NCBI GenBank assembly: GCA_021323555.1
Contig: JAJONP010000058.1
Location: forward strand, 1-10,827
Reading direction: 5' to 3'
DNA: 10,827 nt
Source of the DNA: Gammaproteobacteria bacterium
Lineage (GTDB): Bacteria > Pseudomonadota > Gammaproteobacteria > DSM-16500
The notes beneath the pieces were generated by a model. It did not search any database. It was not told the origin of the DNA and worked only from the letters and a program-made list of their open reading frames with translations. The position numbers and the translations under genes are program-made. Shown in pieces: positions 7,891-10,827 of this stretch; within the stretch, counting starts at the first letter, position 1, and every line of letters starts with the position of its first letter.

Positions 7891-7913
7891 AGCAGGTTCA
7901 GATAACCTGTCAA
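7886..7913 (-). promoter_or_regulatory. Sigma-70 promoter of the TA operon, both hexamers perfect
   Basis: On the minus strand TTGACA (7908-7913) and TATAAT (7886-7891) are separated by 16 nt. Both match the sigma-70 consensus at all six positions. The predicted transcription start is about 7879, giving a short leader that contains the AGAGG Shine-Dalgarno for the ATG at 7855. Such a strong promoter fits a tightly repressed TA operon. Confidence 0.85.
7893..7909. promoter_or_regulatory. Second inverted repeat (CAGGTT-N5-AACCTG) in the TA promoter spacer
   Basis: The 6-bp arms at 7893-7898 and 7904-7909 are exact reverse complements separated by CAGAT. The site fills the spacer and touches the -35 hexamer. 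Its sequence differs from the 22-bp palindrome, so it may be bound by another regulator or by the toxin-antitoxin complex; its role is uncertain. Confidence 0.5.
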
Positions 7914-7992
7914 AAATATAGATACTTTTATAAAATGATTATAGTATGTAGTAAGGTGATCTTTCGGATAAGAAATGCAGCGTGCTTAGACA

Positions 7993-9030
7993 TCATCTTT
8001 CCTTAACCCCTAACGCTGCCAACCGATCTTTTAGACTAGGATGCGTAGAAAATAAATCGGTTAAAGAAGAAATAGACTCAATACCAGCTTGCACAGGATC
8101 AAAAATATAAGCTTCTCGTCTCACATTTTCATGAGGCGTTTTTTGATATGCAACGCTGTAAGCGCTTTGGTGAGCCTGATGATCATTATTAATTTTAAGC
8201 AATGCAGAAGCCAAGGGCTGGTTATCTCGTAATAATTCAACTGAGCCTGCATCCGCCATATATTCCCGTGTACGGCTAAGATAAAGCAATAATAAGATAT
8301 TAATCACAGGCAAAATATAACGAATCATCATAATGACTGCCGCCAGCGAAGAAGCAGAACGATTTTCTGAATCACGGCGGGTAGCAAAAATAATATTATA
8401 AAAGAAAATATCCAATACCATAATCATCAAATTGGCAAGCACAGAGGCCATCAAAGTAAGCTTAATATCCATGTGACGTATATGACTGAGTTCGTGTGCC
8501 ATCACAGCTTGCAATTCGCTGCGATTCAATTTTTCAATCAATCCACGCGTAATGGCCACCATAGCTGATTTTTCGCTATAACCACTTGCAAATGCATTCA
8601 TATAATCTGCATCAATAATGTAAACCTTAGGCATATAACGTAAACCTGCGGCAATTTTAACTTCTTCGACTATATTATAAAGTTGTTTTTCAATGCTATT
8701 TTGAGCGGTGGCTGGTGTGATTTCTTTGTATTCTGTTCCGAGCAACATTAAACGATTATGAAAACTGATAGTTATAAGGAGTGAAATAGCTGCCACTCCT
8801 AGCATTGCCAAAGTCACTAAAGGAAAAAGCTGAAATGTTATTAATGCTATTATAATTTGCGTAGACGTTGCTTGTGGGTAATGCGTGCTATATAAATAAG
8901 TATCGACTAACATCCCAATAGAAAAGTAAATTAAGAAAAATAACCCTATGACAAAAACCGTCTTGTGGTGATTAGTTCGCAGTATCTTGCGCCAGTCAGC
9001 GGGAGTGGAAAACAGATTATTATTAGCCAT
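7993..9030 (-). CDS. htpX: HtpX-family M48 membrane zinc metalloprotease
   Basis: An integral inner-membrane zinc endopeptidase of the M48 family (345 aa) that degrades misfolded membrane proteins in concert with FtsH. The zinc-binding motif HELSH is at 179-183 (H179, H183, catalytic E180). The third ligand is E256 in SRTREYMADAGSVELL, which matches the E. coli SRRREFYADAGSA region. The C-terminal STHPSLKDRLAAL motif is also conserved. Hydrophobic segments lie at about 24-46, 57-90, 191-216 and 228-251. It is about 50 residues longer than E. coli HtpX (293 aa), including a hydrophilic N-terminus; this longer form is often paired with lemA. It begins 11 nt after the lemA stop, so the two are co-transcribed. 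No clear terminator follows its stop. Confidence 0.95.
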   Translation of the reverse strand: MANNNLFSTPADWRKILRTNHHKTVFVIGLFFLIYFSIGMLVDTYLYSTHYPQATSTQIIIALITFQLFPLVTLAMLGVAAISLLITISFHNRLMLLGTEYKEITPATAQNSIEKQLYNIVEEVKIAAGLRYMPKVYIIDADYMNAFASGYSEKSAMVAITRGLIEKLNRSELQAVMAHELSHIRHMDIKLTLMASVLANLMIMVLDIFFYNIIFATRRDSENRSASSLAAVIMMIRYILPVINILLLLYLSRTREYMADAGSVELLRDNQPLASALLKINNDHQAHQSAYSVAYQKTPHENVRREAYIFDPVQAGIESISSLTDLFSTHPSLKDRLAALGVKER

Positions 9031-9041
9031 AAAAAAGAAAC

Positions 9042-9620
9042 CTAGAGTTTAATGGTATATTGTTCTTGTTCAGCTATTTTTTCTTCACTCATCTGCCAAT
9101 AAGGAAAATCAAAATCCAGTTTAGATTTAAATAGAGCCACAATAAAAGCCGTTACAAAAGATTTTTTTGTCGCATTATAGACTTCAATACTGTCATTAAA
9201 AGATTGTTTTGCATAGGCTAATTTATTTTCTGTGCTGACCACTTCCTCTTGTAATTGCAAGCAATTTTCATTCGCCTTTAATTGTGGATACTGTTCAAAC
9301 ACTAAATTAATTTTAGAAGCAATTTCAGAAATTTTATTTTCTGCAGCGATTCGGCTTGGTTCATCGCCTCGAGATTTAGCTTGCTGCGCTTCGTTGCGTA
9401 ATGAGACTACTTCTTTTAAAGTAGTTTGTTCGTAGTCCATATATTTTTTTACGACATTGATTAATGATTCGAATACCTTAAACCGACGATCTAGTTGAAT
9501 ATCAATTTGTTTCTGATTGTTACGGACAGATTCAATTAAGGAAATGAGCCGATTGTAGGTTAAAATAATAAACCCAACTATTGCAATGGCAAAAACTAAA
9601 ATAACGATACCAGTGTTCAT
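9042..9620 (-). CDS. lemA: LemA-family membrane-anchored coiled-coil protein
   Basis: A 192-aa protein with one N-terminal transmembrane helix (about 4-21) directly followed by YNRLISL, as in LemA proteins, then a long helical/coiled-coil domain. Family landmarks are IDIQLDRRFKVFESLINVVKKY (39-60), EVVSLRNEAQQA (70-81), YPQLKANENCLQLQEEV (111-127) and ENKLAYAKQSFNDSIEVYN (131-149). The family's molecular role is not settled; adjacency to htpX is common and suggests they work together. This LemA is unrelated to the Pseudomonas GacS kinase once called LemA. AAGGAGA lies about 9 nt before the ATG, a strong Shine-Dalgarno. The typical LemA RRxDLIPNLV is changed here to RRFKVFESLI. Confidence 0.92.
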   Translation of the reverse strand: MNTGIVILVFAIAIVGFIILTYNRLISLIESVRNNQKQIDIQLDRRFKVFESLINVVKKYMDYEQTTLKEVVSLRNEAQQAKSRGDEPSRIAAENKISEIASKINLVFEQYPQLKANENCLQLQEEVVSTENKLAYAKQSFNDSIEVYNATKKSFVTAFIVALFKSKLDFDFPYWQMSEEKIAEQEQYTIKL

Positions 9621-9671
9621 GGCTGAATCTCTCCTTTACATATATTTGACATGGTAAATTAAACTTTTAAT

Positions 9672-9701
9672 ACTGTACCCTAGATACTCTTATTAATTCA
9701 A
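9672..9701 (-). promoter_or_regulatory. Possible lemA-htpX promoter
   Basis: On the minus strand TTGAAT (9696-9701) and TACAGT (9672-9677) are separated by 18 nt and would give a leader of about 45 nt before the lemA ATG. Each hexamer has two mismatches to the sigma-70 consensus, so this is only a candidate. Confidence 0.3.
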
Positions 9702-9742
9702 GATGAAGGCTCGGGGGTGTGACGGTAATTTATTAGAAAGAA

Positions 9743-9870
9743 GGTAGGATAGATTAGACGCGTTTTTTGGCGCCGTAATCCACCAAATCAAATCTACCTT
9801 ATAGCTTTATTGATAATGCAACTTTATTTGGTGGATTACGACGCAAAAAGCGCGTCTAATCCACCCTACC
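9743..9870. repeat. Inverted-repeat, double-hairpin intergenic element (GGTAGGGTGGATTA...TAATCCACC type)
   Basis: Two arms, 9743-9788 and 9826-9870, are inverted copies of one another with four substitutions and one indel over about 46 bp. They are separated by a 37-bp AT-rich loop. Each arm is also an imperfect hairpin: in the right arm GGTGGATTA and GACGC pair with GCGTC and TAATCCACC around an A-rich loop. The sequence class 'GTAGGGTGGATTA...TAATCCACC' is a dispersed palindromic motif I have seen in many bacterial genomes, so this is likely a small non-coding mobile or REP-like element. No open frame of note lies inside it. It sits 38 nt beyond the response regulator stop, so its RNA could fold strongly and act as a 3'-end stabiliser or attenuator for that gene. 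Confidence 0.85.
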
Positions 9871-9907
9871 AAGTTAAATGTAAAGGTATTTTGCATTATA
9901 AGTTATT

Positions 9908-10558
9908 TCATATTGTTTCATATTCTTTAAGTATCCCAAAGCGCGCAGCCAGCAAAGTAAGCTCTACATCATTCTCAATGCCCAATTTTCTAAAAATACG
10001 ATAACGATTGCTGTTGACGGTTTTTTGGTTAATACGTAATTTTGAAGAAATTTCTTCTATGTCTTGTCCATTGACAATCATCACCATGACTTGTAGCTCG
10101 CGTTCCGATAAAGTATCTAGCTCGAATTGTCCTGCATTCGCAGAAGAATTTTTTAATGCTAATCGCTGAGCAATCGGACCACTTAAATAGCGTTGCCCTG
10201 AATGCACGATACGAATAGCCCGAACCATTTCATCCATCGAACAATCTTTTGTAATATAACCTGCAACGCCTGCTTCTAATAAACGTGAAGGATAAGGTTC
10301 ATCAAAATGAATTGTCAGTATTAAAATTTTAATATCAGGGTCATGACGTATCATTTTATGCGTTGCTTCTAAGCCACTTACGCCAGGCAATTGTATATCC
10401 ATCAGTACGACATCTGGCGTTAATTCTCTTGCTAAACGGACACCTTCTTCCCCCGTCAATGCTTCACCAATCACTTTAATCCCAGAAACATTCATCAATA
10501 ATTTTGTAATAGCTGTACGAATAAGCGCATGATCTTCGACTATTAAAATTTTAATCAA
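9908..10558 (-). CDS. letA: LetA/UvrY/GacA-type NarL-family response regulator
   Basis: A two-domain response regulator of 216 aa. The receiver domain (1-118) has acidic pocket E8/D9, phospho-acceptor D54 in VVLMDIQLPGVSGLEAT, T82 and K104. The C-terminal LuxR/NarL helix-turn-helix is LSERELQVMVMIVNGQDIEEISSKLRINQKTVNSNRYRIFRKLGI (150-194). SGLEAT, EPYPSRLLEAGVAGY, GQRYLS and ENDVELTLLAARFG are characteristic of the GacA/UvrY/LetA group, which activates CsrA-sequestering small RNAs; LetA controls the growth-phase switch in Legionella. The symbol letA is chosen from the presumed lineage; uvrY or gacA would be equally apt. The start is TTG at 10558, with AAGGAGAG 8 nt upstream; no other start fits. 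No sensor kinase and no uvrC partner are in the window. Confidence 0.9.
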   Translation of the reverse strand: MIKILIVEDHALIRTAITKLLMNVSGIKVIGEALTGEEGVRLARELTPDVVLMDIQLPGVSGLEATHKMIRHDPDIKILILTIHFDEPYPSRLLEAGVAGYITKDCSMDEMVRAIRIVHSGQRYLSGPIAQRLALKNSSANAGQFELDTLSERELQVMVMIVNGQDIEEISSKLRINQKTVNSNRYRIFRKLGIENDVELTLLAARFGILKEYETI

Positions 10559-10725
10559 TGGCTCTCTCCTTCATTAGAATCTTACAGAATTTAACGTATT
10601 ATTTTGAGAACCAGAATTGTACTGTAATTTCGCCAAGAAATAATATCTAAAGATGACTAATTATTAAAAATCCTACAAAATATTTAGTAAATCCTGTACA
10701 TAATATAATAATATTTATTTAATTT
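10559..10725. other. AT-rich gap upstream of the response regulator gene
   Basis: It contains the AAGGAGAG Shine-Dalgarno (10564-10571) and otherwise low-complexity A/T sequence in which several TATAAT-like hexamers occur without a convincing -35. A short imperfect direct repeat, AAATCCTACA and AAATCCTGTACA with a period of 21 bp, lies at about 10668-10700. No gene or hairpin terminator is seen. Confidence 0.4.
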
Positions 10726-10827
10726 TTACACATCTTTTTTATATTGATTGATGATAGCCTTTGAAGTACGCCCTGTATGCCCTGCATCTTCTATCACATG
10801 CTCTATAGGACGTTTGCATTTGTTGAT
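10726..10827 (-). CDS. C-terminal fragment of an unidentified protein (5' part beyond the window)
   Basis: A minus-strand frame enters from the right edge and ends at a TAA at 10726-10728, giving 33 residues with the ending RTSKAIINQYKKDV preceded by RPIEHVIEDAGHTG. The sequence is basic and helix-prone, with natural codon use. The AT-rich spacer begins right after the stop. I do not recognise the family. An alternative is a plus-strand frame from an ATG at 10751 that is also open to the edge, but its peptide is Cys/Ser-rich and less protein-like. The call depends on sequence outside the window. Confidence 0.45.
   Translation of the reverse strand: MNKCKRPIEHVIEDAGHTGRTSKAIINQYKKDV

Noticed and set aside
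7871..7992. Possible terminator after htpX
   Set aside because: No GC-rich stem followed by a T run is present on the minus strand; only AT-rich sequence and the TA promoter/operator were found.
10044..10057. GAAGAAATTTCTTC palindrome containing the core AGAAATTTCT of LetA/UvrY binding boxes, inside the response regulator gene
   Set aside because: The flanking positions of the TNAGAAATTTCTNA consensus do not match. It lies in the helix-turn-helix coding region (EEISS), with no promoter nearby, and is AT-rich enough to occur by chance.
1..10827. CRISPR arrays, tRNA, rRNA or riboswitches
   Set aside because: No regularly spaced direct repeats, cloverleaf or conserved structured RNA motif was recognised on either strand.

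Overview
The window looks like chromosomal DNA of an AT-rich gammaproteobacterium. The gene order mreB-mreC-mreD-rng-yhdP is the enterobacterial/legionellal arrangement. A LetA/UvrY/GacA-type response regulator and a lemA-htpX pair with a long-N-terminus HtpX point, by inference only, towards Legionellales (Legionella/Coxiella/Rickettsiella-like). Every gene I can support is on the minus strand, so the window reads right to left.

Right edge to centre: an unidentified partial C-terminus (10726-10827), then an AT-rich gap. Next comes the response regulator gene (9908-10558, TTG start), then a roughly 130-bp inverted-repeat element (9743-9870). It is followed by lemA (9042-9620) and htpX (7993-9030), which form a membrane protein quality-control operon.

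Centre: a compact toxin-antitoxin module, with an AbrB/SpoVT-fold antitoxin (7592-7855) overlapping a PIN-domain ribonuclease toxin (7191-7595) by 4 nt. Its promoter has perfect -35 and -10 consensus hexamers. A perfect 22-bp palindrome covers the -10 and a second inverted repeat fills the spacer, which is the architecture expected for an autorepressed TA operon. The module lies directly upstream of the cell-shape operon with no visible terminator between them.

Left two-thirds: a tightly packed envelope operon. mreB (actin-like), mreC and mreD build the elongasome scaffold. rng (RNase G) starts inside the mreD stop codon, and the large AsmA-like gene yhdP starts 5 nt after rng and runs off the left edge. 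The maf (yhdE) gene found between mreD and rng in E. coli is absent.

Most noteworthy: (1) mreC very probably initiates at an ATT codon at 5986, behind a perfect AGGAGG, restoring the conserved N-terminus that a GTG call would lose; (2) the TA promoter/operator; (3) RNase G ends right after its zinc-link region and lacks the usual C-terminal small domain; (4) the paired-hairpin repeat between the response regulator gene and lemA. I did not find a clearly novel multi-gene system.
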